From: Paludibacter sp.
Lineage (GTDB): Bacteria; Bacteroidota; Bacteroidia; Bacteroidales; Paludibacteraceae
Direction: 5' to 3'
Assembly (NCBI GenBank): GCA_024710005.1
Contig: JANJVQ010000001.1
Span: forward strand, 1-64,000
DNA length: 64,000 nucleotides
Shown one piece after another: positions 1 to 6,900 of the stretch (within the stretch, counting starts at the first letter, position 1; the number at the start of each line of letters is the position of its first letter). The notes below the pieces were generated by a model. It made no database searches. It was not told the origin of the DNA and saw only the letters and a list, made by a program, of their open reading frames with translations. The translations under genes were made by a program, and so were the position numbers.

Positions 1-135
1 TGCAAAGAAGCCGGGGTGAACCCACGGGAGTGGTTAATCGATGTGCTAAACAAAATGCCCTATTTGCAGCAATCCGGTTCCGAAACGGACTTAAAGGAAC
101 TGCTTCCCAATAACTGGAGTTTTGCCAAAGTCTAA
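1..135 (+). CDS. IS66 family transposase, C-terminal fragment (cut by window edge)
   Basis: The open frame entering from the left edge ends at a TAA at 133-135 after 44 codons. The visible tail, with a WLIDVLNKMPY stretch and a terminal LLPNNW motif, matches the C-terminal domain of IS66-type (TnpC) DDE transposases, where this short helix plus LLP.NW end is diagnostic. Only the tail is in view, so the catalytic residues and the integrity of the element cannot be judged. An istB remnant of a different IS family starts about 80 bases downstream, so this is probably the edge of a mobile-element graveyard. Confidence 0.8.
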   Translation, partial: CKEAGVNPREWLIDVLNKMPYLQQSGSETDLKELLPNNWSFAKV

Positions 136-177
136 CGATACTCTAATAATAAGCTAACAATTTATGGTGTTTTTGAA

Positions 178-198
178 CTGGAGTTTGTCAAACTCCAG
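178..198. repeat. 9-bp hairpin between two IS remnants
   Basis: CTGGAGTTT and AAACTCCAG form a perfect 9-bp stem with a 3-base loop just after the IS66 transposase stop. There is no T-tract after it, so it is not a good intrinsic terminator. It may belong to the end of the IS66 element. Confidence 0.6.
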
Positions 199-211
199 CA
201 GAAAAGTTTGA

Positions 212-469
212 ATGTTTAGTGTAGTTTATCGGGGGCTTACGAAAAAACACGAAGCAGTGGCTTTGTTTAACTTGGTAAACAGTCTGCACGAGCAGTGCTC
301 GCTAATCATCACCACTAATAAATCGCCTACCGAATGGGTAGAGGTGCTGGATGATGAAGTTTTGGCAACTGCACTACTTGACAGAATTTTATTCCATTGT
401 GAGGTGGTGAAACTGTAAGGTCCCAGCTACAGAATGGATAACCGGAAAACGATTTTTATGGCCAAATAG
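212..469 (+). pseudogene. istB: IS21-family istB helper ATPase, 3' remnant with in-frame stop
   Basis: Residues from about the 12th codon on ([17 protein letters not shown], then [12 protein letters not shown] and [17 protein letters not shown]) match the C-terminal third of IstB, the AAA+ partner of the IS21 transposase. The Walker A and B region is missing. A TAA at 416-418 interrupts the frame right after VVKL; the same frame then continues with GPSYRMDNRKTIF to a TAG at 467-469, which is the normal IstB ending. So the gene is 5'-truncated and also carries a nonsense mutation. No istA is present. The first 11 codons after the ATG at 212 do not look like IstB and are probably junction DNA. 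Confidence 0.85.
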
Positions 470-478
470 AGTTTTGGC

Positions 479-524
479 TTTTTGTTGATCTCACTTCGCT
501 TACGCTTCGTTCGATCAACAAAAA
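479..524. repeat. 12-bp inverted repeat, possible terminator of the istB remnant
   Basis: TTTTTGTTGATC (479-490) pairs perfectly with GATCAACAAAAA (513-524) around a 22-base loop. It lies just downstream of the istB remnant and could be an IS-associated terminator, although the T-run is on the wrong side for plus-strand transcripts. Confidence 0.5.
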
Positions 525-550
525 CAAAGAAGATATATTGAATTATTAAC

Positions 551-615
551 CAGTTACAAACTGGTGATTTACACTTGCGAAAAACTGGTGAAAATCATTT
601 GCGAAAAACTGGTGA
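551..615. repeat. Three-copy 24-bp tandem repeat
   Basis: The word AAACTGGTGA recurs at 24-base intervals (units starting about 551, 575 and 599). The last two units share TTGCGAAAAACTGGTGA exactly. It is too short and irregular to be a CRISPR array. Confidence 0.6.
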
Positions 616-716
616 TTTTTAATTTGCTAATTACAAATGTTTATTTCGGTGTTATTTACATTAATTTTTGCCATACTATTATTTATCTTATTCTATACCA
701 GTCGAATTCGACAAGT

Positions 717-805
717 TTAAATATGCCTAATAGAATTATCTTCATTCCAAAGTGCACGAACTTCGCGGTCATCAAAAAAAGGATAGATATTTTGGCATAA
801 CTCAT
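717..805 (-). pseudogene. Frameshifted N-terminal fragment, Bro-N-like
   Basis: Read on the minus strand from 805, an ATG opens MSYAKISI, and after a run of seven T the neighbouring frame reads FFDDREVRALWNEDNS before a TAA at 717-719. This wording resembles the start of Bro-N / phage-antirepressor-like proteins of Bacteroidota (a D-K/R-x-V-R-x-x-W-x-E start). The two pieces lie in different frames and the rest of the domain is missing, so this is at most a decayed remnant. The family assignment is from memory and tentative; it fits the mobile-DNA context on its left. Confidence 0.35.
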
Positions 806-1072
806 TTTAATAATTACTAATTTGCTTTGAGATGTTGTAATATTAGTATGATCGGGTAGCAAATTTACAATAATAATTGATAATCTTGTTGAGATATTTT
901 CAAATTATTACTAATTCAACTTTTGCAAGTCAAAGCCAGCCATATAGAATTTTTCGCTATTCTCATGTCACAATATTTTTTCAGTCCAACTTTGTTAACA
1001 TATAGGTTGAAGCCTAATTCTTTCCTGACAGTTATGTCTGGTGATGCAGTATAAACAATTGGGTGCTTGGTT

Positions 1073-3697
1073 TTATGGTTGATTTAATAGGCTACCACAG
1101 TCTAAGGGTAAAACATTTGCAGGATGTGCCCTAATCTCAGACTTGTATTTATTAATATTGGGCAATAGTTTTTGAGCATCTTCTCTAGCTCCAATTCTCA
1201 TCAATGCATTATATTGACAAATCAATGACTCCAACATAGCACAAGGTGCACAAAGTTGTGAAGTTACTCCATTGATTGCCCCTTCATTATTAGCTTGTAG
1301 GCTTGAAGATTGGCCAGTTGCGAATTTTTCTAATGCATCGGTACTTTTGTTCATTAAGTCAGAATACTTTCTACCAGCCATATTACAAGCTGATAGTGCT
1401 GCTTTTTTATCGGCTTCACTGATGCTCGAATTATTCCCTGTATTAATTGTACCAGAAGCTGAACCTCCCATTGATTGAATGGTTGAAGCCGTTCCGCTCA
1501 ATGTATAATCACCTTTTAGATAGACATCGGTAAATGAAGATGCTGCAACATTAACTAAAGATTTTGTATCAACACCTAATGCAGCACCCATTGCCAATGG
1601 CATTGTAAACATAAAAGCTTTAAATAAGCCTGAAGGGCCTTTTTGCTGGCTTTCATAGCGTGCCATATCTTCTGCAATTTTTCTTTGTCTTTCTTGTTCT
1701 TGTAATAATTCGTATTGTCTTTGTAATTCAGCTCTTTTGTTCTCTTTAGCAATTAAATAGACTTGGTCAATTCTTTGGCCTTCATAAAACTCGCATCTTT
1801 CAGGTTGTCCATTATTCCAATAAATACCACTGCCATGCATCTGACCGTTTTTAAATTCGCCCTCGTAGCGTTCGCCAGTGGAAGGATTGTTTAATTTGCC
1901 TTGACCGTGAAACTGATTATTATTGAATTCTCCTTCATAATAGCCGCCGTCATCAAAAACGAGTTTCCCTTTTCCATGAAAGTTATTATTTAAGAAATCA
2001 CCATTGTATTCGGCTCCACTCTGAAAACTAAAAACTCCTTTTCCATTAAGTTGATTGTTGACGAAAACACCAGTTGCCTTATCCCCATTAAAATACTTGA
2101 TATTTCCTTTAAGTAAATTTCCATTTTTAAAAGTCCCATGTAAACTGTATAGATCTTTAAAAATGTCTCCTTCACCTTCGAGCTTATCATTGATAAAAGT
2201 ACCACGATATGTAAATCCATCAGGTTTCTTTATAATTCCCTCAAATTTGGTTTTTGAGAGAAATGTACCTCTATATATATTACCATTTTCAATGGCATAG
2301 AAATCGATAAATCTTAGTTCAATTAAATTATTCTTCAGACGAAGTTGTAAATTATCATTTCCGTACCATTTTTCATTATTAATAATTATTTCTTTACACT
2401 TGCTCTTAATGATATTATTGAATTCTTCATTAGTCAAAAATTTTGTTTTATATTCTTCAGGATTTGCAATGTTTAATTTTAAAAAATTATCAATATTAAG
2501 CAATAGCACATTTTTGTTTTTATTATATAAAGCCAGTTCAATGAATTGTAGAACCCGTAAAGGATCAAGTGTATTTTTATCTTCATTTAGTAAAAGTTTA
2601 CTATTATAATTACTGCTTAATATATGATATTTTAGGTCTGATTTGTTTACAATATTTTTACTTGCATAAAATGATAATTTAGTGCCATCATCTTTATGCA
2701 GAAACCACTCTCCATTAGAGTTCTGTTGCAACATTAAGTAATACTTTCTTTCAAGATTTTTTACAATAGCCGTTTCACCAGCAGAGTAGACAATATATGA
2801 AGGGTTTATTATTTTGTCAAATGATAAATGAAATGCTCCAGTTTCTTTATTTACATAGTAAAATAAATTATTTCTTTGTTCACCTACTAATATATATTTT
2901 TGTAAATCATTGACATTATCTAATTCTGGAATCGTTTTGAATTCATGCCAATCGGCCAATAATACTGGTTTTTTATCTGATACTTTTTTAACATATGTGC
3001 TGTACAGTCCTTTGTTTTCAGCTACAATGTAGAATTTCCAATCACTCATCCCAATCTTATATACAGGTAAAAAGTTTTTTATCCCTCCAGTAAGAAATTT
3101 AGTGTTTTTCGTTTGATCTGTTACATTAATAGAATTCTTGTAAAAACTAAAGATCCATGGTAATTTAACAAACGCATTCAGATATCTACCAAATTTCAAG
3201 TCTATCGCTATTTTAATATCCTTTTTTGCATCTTTACTTAAATAAGTCAGATAAAAGACATCACTCTCATAAGCACAGATAACGTGATAGGATAGAAATT
3301 CATTAGTAGAAAACATTAATCCTTTTAAACTTTCATTTTCAGGGGCTCTGTATTTTTTAAAAATTTCTCCATTTTTTGTTTCAATAACGATAAATTCTTT
3401 ATTGTCCTTACTCATATACGCAATGAAATTTCCATCGTTAGTTACATCTACAATACAATAATTATTGGGTATTGAAGGAGTTATAATAACCTGAGTAAAA
3501 TCTTCTGTTTCTAATGACCATTTATTAATAAAACTGGAATTAGCACTTATTAGGAATTTTCCGTCACTTGTAACGAAAGTTGTAACACCTTCTGCTCTTT
3601 CATTTTCAGGAATTACATTATCCAAATTAATAGTAAGTTGCGCATTTGCAAATATCACAAACTGTAATAATACGGTTAGCAAAAAGATTTTTTTCAT
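1073..3697 (-). CDS. Exported MORN-repeat protein with N-terminal propeller-like region
   Basis: 874 residues beginning with a clear Sec signal peptide (residues 1-19, cleavage after ANA). Residues about 30-350 look like a beta-rich WD40-like region (repeated 'dGkfli', 'nGnfIay' turns). Residues about 474-640 hold seven or so MORN repeats (YRGTF, YNGDF, YYEGEF, YEGEF, each with a following HG.G). A charged coiled coil follows at about 650-690, then a hydrophobic stretch (about 692-708) and a Ser/Gly/Thr-rich tail with four cysteines. MORN repeats usually bind lipids or act as scaffolds; no enzymatic motif is visible, so the function is unknown. It is monocistronic, flanked by long AT-rich gaps on both sides. 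The start is fixed by the signal peptide. Confidence 0.85.
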   Translation of the reverse strand: MKKIFLLTVLLQFVIFANAQLTINLDNVIPENERAEGVTTFVTSDGKFLISANSSFINKWSLETEDFTQVIITPSIPNNYCIVDVTNDGNFIAYMSKDNKEFIVIETKNGEIFKKYRAPENESLKGLMFSTNEFLSYHVICAYESDVFYLTYLSKDAKKDIKIAIDLKFGRYLNAFVKLPWIFSFYKNSINVTDQTKNTKFLTGGIKNFLPVYKIGMSDWKFYIVAENKGLYSTYVKKVSDKKPVLLADWHEFKTIPELDNVNDLQKYILVGEQRNNLFYYVNKETGAFHLSFDKIINPSYIVYSAGETAIVKNLERKYYLMLQQNSNGEWFLHKDDGTKLSFYASKNIVNKSDLKYHILSSNYNSKLLLNEDKNTLDPLRVLQFIELALYNKNKNVLLLNIDNFLKLNIANPEEYKTKFLTNEEFNNIIKSKCKEIIINNEKWYGNDNLQLRLKNNLIELRFIDFYAIENGNIYRGTFLSKTKFEGIIKKPDGFTYRGTFINDKLEGEGDIFKDLYSLHGTFKNGNLLKGNIKYFNGDKATGVFVNNQLNGKGVFSFQSGAEYNGDFLNNNFHGKGKLVFDDGGYYEGEFNNNQFHGQGKLNNPSTGERYEGEFKNGQMHGSGIYWNNGQPERCEFYEGQRIDQVYLIAKENKRAELQRQYELLQEQERQRKIAEDMARYESQQKGPSGLFKAFMFTMPLAMGAALGVDTKSLVNVAASSFTDVYLKGDYTLSGTASTIQSMGGSASGTINTGNNSSISEADKKAALSACNMAGRKYSDLMNKSTDALEKFATGQSSSLQANNEGAINGVTSQLCAPCAMLESLICQYNALMRIGAREDAQKLLPNINKYKSEIRAHPANVLPLDCGSLLNQP

Positions 3698-4100
3698 ATT
3701 GATTTATTTTTCATTAATAATTTATTATTTTCCTTACTTCCAACCACCAACTCATACCCCTCCCCCCTAACTTCAGATAAAAAACCCATCAAAACATTCT
3801 AAGCAAACGAATTATAAAAACACAAGAAAACAGAGTCATTTCGCATACAATATTTCAATTAAAGGACTTATACAGTCGCAGTGTGATAAAAATTCCCCAA
3901 ATATAATAACAAATTTTAGAAAAACAATACAACAATTTAACAATATCTCAAACTATACCAATGCACTATATTTTACTACATCCCATCAAACCCGGTTATT
4001 TTAATTCCTACAAATCAATAGATAATAAGCTACGCCTCTCCCCTGTTTCCTACCCCAAAAAGCTCAATTTTTTTGTCAAATTTTGTGGCAAAAAGCACGA
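3698..4100. other. Intergenic AT-rich DNA, nothing recognised
   Basis: About 400 bases upstream of the MORN-repeat gene. I see no convincing open frame, RNA gene or strong hairpin. It should hold the promoter of the minus-strand MORN gene, but I could not pick out a TTTG / TAnnTTTG pair with confidence. Confidence 0.5.
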
Positions 4101-4232
4101 ATTGAATTTACGTAAGGCATAAATTGAATTTACGTAGGGTGTAAAATCATTTTATGTAGGGCATAAAATTGTTTTACGTAGGGCATAAAATGAATTTATG
4201 TAGGGCGTAAAATGAATTTATTTTGCATAAAA
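4101..4232. repeat. Six-unit 22-bp tandem repeat
   Basis: Units start at 4101, 4123, 4145, 4167, 4189 and 4211, exactly 22 bases apart, with a consensus close to AATTGAATTTACGTAGGGC followed by ATA. Units differ by one to four bases and the last is partial. There are no separating spacers, so it is a minisatellite and not a CRISPR array. It ends one base before a hairpin. Confidence 0.9.
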
Positions 4233-4264
4233 ATAATGCGCGTTAATTACTTAACACGCATTAT
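4233..4264. repeat. 14-bp hairpin abutting the 22-bp repeat array
   Basis: ATAATGCGCGTTAA (4233-4246) pairs with TTAACACGCATTAT (4251-4264) with one C-A mismatch and a 4-base loop. It directly follows the tandem array. It could be a terminator for a transcript across the array, or a protein-binding dyad. Confidence 0.7.
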
Positions 4265-4568
4265 CTACAAGCCGGCTATACGGCTATTTAGCCGACCATT
4301 TCAGGTAATATTCAAAGAGAAATAATTCCTGATTGTATGTTTTGAAAGATTTAGTAGCTAATATGCTACTATGTGGGTGAATCGAAGTTGAATGGGTTCA
4401 CAGGATGAGGATTGATTGAGCGTTTCATATTGGTTCTCGTTTATGTTAATTTGATCTGGAATTGCGATGCAAACCTAAACATAAGTTTTGACATAAAGTT
4501 GACCTATATTGACGAAAATAGGACATATAATGACCAAAACAGGACATTTGATGTCTGGTTCGGGATTT
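4265..4568. other. Intergenic, downstream of the ferredoxin gene
   Basis: This region of about 300 bases has a GC-richer patch (4268-4296, GCCGGCTATACGGC-like imperfect repeats) and otherwise nothing recognisable. An open frame at 4412-4624 on the plus strand overlaps the 3' end of the ferredoxin gene and looks spurious. Confidence 0.4.
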
Positions 4569-5438
4569 TTATACCCATTCTTCCTGCAAAACCTCTCCTT
4601 TTATACCTACAACCGACAGCTTAACCGGGATTTTCTTTCCTGCTTCTTTTACGGCCTGCATGGCTAAACTAAGCAGTCCTCCACAACAGGGGACTTCCAT
4701 AATCACCACTTGCAGCGTATTGATTTGTGAATCCACAATCATGGATTTTATCTTTTGCAGGTACGATTCCTTGTTGCTGTCGAGTTTGGGACAGGCGATG
4801 GCCAATGTCTTGCCTTTTAAAAACCGGTTGTGAAAGTCGGGGAAACTAAAGGGCACGCAATCGGCCGCTAAAACTACATCAGCTCCTTTGAAATAACCGG
4901 CCTGTGGATTCAGCAGGTGTAATTGTACCGGCCACTGGCGCAACTGAGAAGCGGGTTCGTCGGTATGTACCGGATGCACCATTTTAAAGCCGGCACCCAC
5001 CGGTTTGGGTGCTGTAAAGCTAATTTCCTTGCTTCCGGGACATCCACCGCCCTGATGTTGTGGAACGGGCATGTTGTGTACAATTGAGAAATCAACCGGA
5101 ATTTCGTTTGCTTTTAAATAGCTTACCGCCTCTTTTAAGTATCCGAACTCACCATGTTCTTTCAGGTGCTTGAGATGCGCGAGGATGGTCTTCTCCCCTT
5201 TCGGGATCATCCTTTTGATGGTTGCAATTTCATCATAGGGCACTGCTTCACGCTCTTCTAAGGTAATGGCGCCAACCGGACAATCACCCACGCAAGCTCC
5301 CAATCCGTCGCAATACAACTCGCTGACCAACCGGGCTTTGCCGTCAATCATTTGTAGCGCTCCTTCATGACAACCCTGCACGCACAGCTCACAACCGTTG
5401 CACAACTCTTCATCGATTTTTATGATGGTTCTTTTCAT
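4569..5438 (-). CDS. 4Fe-4S ferredoxin-domain protein with C-terminal Cys motifs
   Basis: 289 residues, no signal peptide, so cytoplasmic. The N-terminus has a classic cluster motif with Cys13, 16, 19 and 23 (CNGCELCVQGC), then a second variant set Cys43, Cys49 and Cys53-Pro, one cysteine short of a standard bacterial 2[4Fe-4S] ferredoxin. Further on there is a Gly-Gly-Cys-Pro-Gly stretch at about residue 132 and a Cys-Cys-Gly-Gly motif at about residue 251, both plausible extra metal or redox sites. Proteins of this type are common in anaerobic Bacteroidota, often beside Crp/Fnr regulators, but the reaction is unknown. It lies 24 bases downstream of the cupin gene on the same strand, so the two are probably one operon driven by the promoter at 5856-5900. 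Confidence 0.85.
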   Translation of the reverse strand: MKRTIIKIDEELCNGCELCVQGCHEGALQMIDGKARLVSELYCDGLGACVGDCPVGAITLEEREAVPYDEIATIKRMIPKGEKTILAHLKHLKEHGEFGYLKEAVSYLKANEIPVDFSIVHNMPVPQHQGGGCPGSKEISFTAPKPVGAGFKMVHPVHTDEPASQLRQWPVQLHLLNPQAGYFKGADVVLAADCVPFSFPDFHNRFLKGKTLAIACPKLDSNKESYLQKIKSMIVDSQINTLQVVIMEVPCCGGLLSLAMQAVKEAGKKIPVKLSVVGIKGEVLQEEWV

Positions 5439-5462
5439 TTTTTTTGATGCGGTGCTGAATGA

Positions 5463-5819
5463 TTACCCTTTAATCATGATTAATATCATTTTGAACTTCT
5501 CTACTGCGGTCAACGCATGCGGTATATTAGCCGGCATGATGATGCTTTCGCCTGCCACTAATTCGTGCGGTTTACCATCGATAATTACTTCTGATTTGCC
5601 GTCAAGCACCTGTACAATAGCATCATAAGGAGCAGTGTGTTCACTCAGCACTTCTCCTTTATCGAAGGCAAAAAGTGTTACATTTCCTTTTTCATTTCTA
5701 AGTAAGATTTTACTTACGATTGAACCATCTGCATACGATACACTTTCAGCAAAACTGAATTTCTCAGCTTTTGGAAAACCTTTACTTTGTACTCCCGGAG
5801 CAAATTTATAATCAGCCAT
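5463..5819 (-). CDS. Small single-domain cupin protein
   Basis: 118 residues forming one cupin barrel. The two conserved motifs are visible: a first strand pair with a His and Glu (EVLSEHTAPYDAI, about residues 56-68) and a second with IMPANIPHAL (about residues 93-102), whose histidines and glutamate would form the metal site. The product may sense or detoxify a small molecule, but the substrate cannot be read from the sequence. It is the first gene of a two-gene operon with the ferredoxin protein and is divergent from a Crp/Fnr regulator, which suggests joint redox or stress control. The start is supported by a good promoter 37 bases upstream. Confidence 0.9.
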   Translation of the reverse strand: MADYKFAPGVQSKGFPKAEKFSFAESVSYADGSIVSKILLRNEKGNVTLFAFDKGEVLSEHTAPYDAIVQVLDGKSEVIIDGKPHELVAGESIIMPANIPHALTAVEKFKMILIMIKG

Positions 5820-5855
5820 CTTGAATGAATTTTAATTGTTGTTTAAATTTGAACA

Positions 5856-5863
5856 CAAATATA
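5856..5863 (-). promoter_or_regulatory. Bacteroidetes -7 box of the cupin-ferredoxin operon
   Basis: On the minus strand the sequence is TATATTTG, a perfect TAnnTTTG. A TTTG lies upstream but at short spacing, which fits an activator-dependent promoter because the dyad at 5885-5900 takes the -33 region. Transcription would begin near 5850. Confidence 0.7.
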
Positions 5864-5884
5864 GTGATGCTAAAACAAACAATC

Positions 5885-5900
5885 TGTAACAGTTGTTACA
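5885..5900. promoter_or_regulatory. Crp/Fnr-type operator dyad
   Basis: TGTAACA GT TGTTACA is a perfect 7+7 dyad with a 2-base centre. Its centre is about 42 bases upstream of the start site inferred from the TATATTTG box, the spacing typical of class II activation by Crp/Fnr proteins. A Crp/Fnr gene is divergently encoded 320 bases away. Binding by that protein is inference. Confidence 0.65.
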
Positions 5901-6222
5901 AGTACGTGGTATTTTTGGTGAAATAATAATTTTAAAGTATTTTTACATCCATAATGTGAATCAGAAATAGATAATTAGTTCCCTCGCTTTGCTCGGGATG
6001 ACAACTTTTCAGCGAGTATTATAACCGTCGCACTATCTTTTGCTGACTGAATAGATTCGTAGCGACGACGGTTCAGGAATTCCCGAACCCGTCGCTAAAA
6101 TTAACATAATCAATATGCTGTCAGTAGCCGACGGGGTATCATAACAATGAATACCTGTCATCCTGAACGTAGTGAAGGATCTCATATTTTGAATTTCTGA
6201 ATCGAATTAATAATAATTTGAT
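5901..6222. other. Intergenic with a strong hairpin and an inverted pair of dispersed repeats
   Basis: This holds a hairpin at 6060-6097 (TAGCGACG / CGTCGCTA outer stem, GGTTCaGG / CCGAACC inner stem, 5-base loop). It also holds two copies in opposite orientation of a dispersed repeat of the type 'GTCATCCTGAACG..GTGAAGGATCT' (about 5992-6015 and 6152-6181). A similar inverted pair lies at 31797-31875. There is no gene. Confidence 0.6.
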
Positions 6223-6891
6223 ATGAAACACAGTGATTTTCAGAGTTGTCCCGTTTGTGGCAATTTAAATATATTAGACGAAGAGGCTTTTCTCGATGAT
6301 TTAAAGTGTACCATCAGGGCGTACCCGAAAAATCAACTGATTATCAGACAGGGAGAAGTATGTGATGCCTTGTACATCCTGACAGTGGGTTCCGTTAAAA
6401 CTGAAATCATCACCGAAAACGGCAATTTAGTCAGCATAGAAACAATTGAGGCACCCAGACCTTTGGTTTCAGAATTCTTGTTTTCGGATAATAACCAGTC
6501 ACCGGTAAACGTAACAGCACTCGAAGAAGTCGAAATCATCAAAATACCCAAGTCGGAAATCGTGCGGCTGATGATGAGCAATCCTCATTTCATGCAGAAT
6601 TACCTGACACACAATGCCAACAGGACGCAGTTTTTAACGAACCGGTTGCAATTATTGTCCATCAAGACCATCAAAGGGAAATTAGCTCATTACCTGTTGG
6701 AACAGGCACAAGGGTCTTTGAAGCCCTTTGTAATCAATAAAAGTCAGGGCGAACTGGCCGAATTTTTTGCCGTTGCCCGGCCTTCGTTTGCCCGGAGTTT
6801 ATCGGAAATGATACACGATGGCATCATCCGGGTAACACGCCGTGAATACCAAATCCTGGACTTTGATAAATTAAAAGAATTGCTGGTTTAA
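6223..6891 (+). CDS. Crp/Fnr family transcriptional regulator with four N-terminal cysteines
   Basis: 222 residues: a cyclic-nucleotide-binding-type sensor barrel (about 25-135), a long dimerisation helix, and a C-terminal winged helix with a good recognition region (SQGELAEFFAVARPSFARSLSEM cut as SQGELAEFF... and PSFARSL, about 175-200). Cys9, Cys12, Cys29 and Cys47 lie in the N-terminal part; the CPVC pair is reminiscent of redox or Fe-S sensing, but the spacing differs from E. coli FNR (20, 23, 29, 122), so iron-sulfur sensing is only a possibility. It is divergent from the cupin-ferredoxin operon, whose promoter carries a matching dyad, and is followed 9 bases later by an antiporter gene, probably cotranscribed. 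Confidence 0.9.
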   Translation: MKHSDFQSCPVCGNLNILDEEAFLDDLKCTIRAYPKNQLIIRQGEVCDALYILTVGSVKTEIITENGNLVSIETIEAPRPLVSEFLFSDNNQSPVNVTALEEVEIIKIPKSEIVRLMMSNPHFMQNYLTHNANRTQFLTNRLQLLSIKTIKGKLAHYLLEQAQGSLKPFVINKSQGELAEFFAVARPSFARSLSEMIHDGIIRVTRREYQILDFDKLKELLV

Positions 6892-6900
6892 TCCAAATAA

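Larger units (their letters stand above)
470..1072. other. AT-rich stretch without an intact gene
   Basis: This contains a 12-bp inverted repeat (479-490 with 513-524, GTTGATC arms around a CTTCGCTTACGCTTCG-like loop), a short 24-bp tandem repeat (551-615) and a decayed coding fragment on the minus strand (717-805). From about 806 to 1072 I see nothing recognisable. The open frame at 564-800 on the plus strand crosses the repeats and the antisense of the fragment, and is not considered a gene. Confidence 0.6.

Noticed and set aside
564-800. Plus-strand open frame of 78 codons
   Set aside because: It crosses the 24-bp tandem repeat and the antisense of a frameshifted fragment, has no ribosome-binding or family signal, and its composition (Ile/Tyr/Asn rich) is that of AT-rich non-coding DNA.
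4101-4232. CRISPR array
   Set aside because: A 22-bp contiguous tandem repeat with no spacers.
4412-4624. Plus-strand open frame of 70 codons
   Set aside because: It overlaps the 3' end of the ferredoxin gene on the other strand, shows no homology, and has no promoter.
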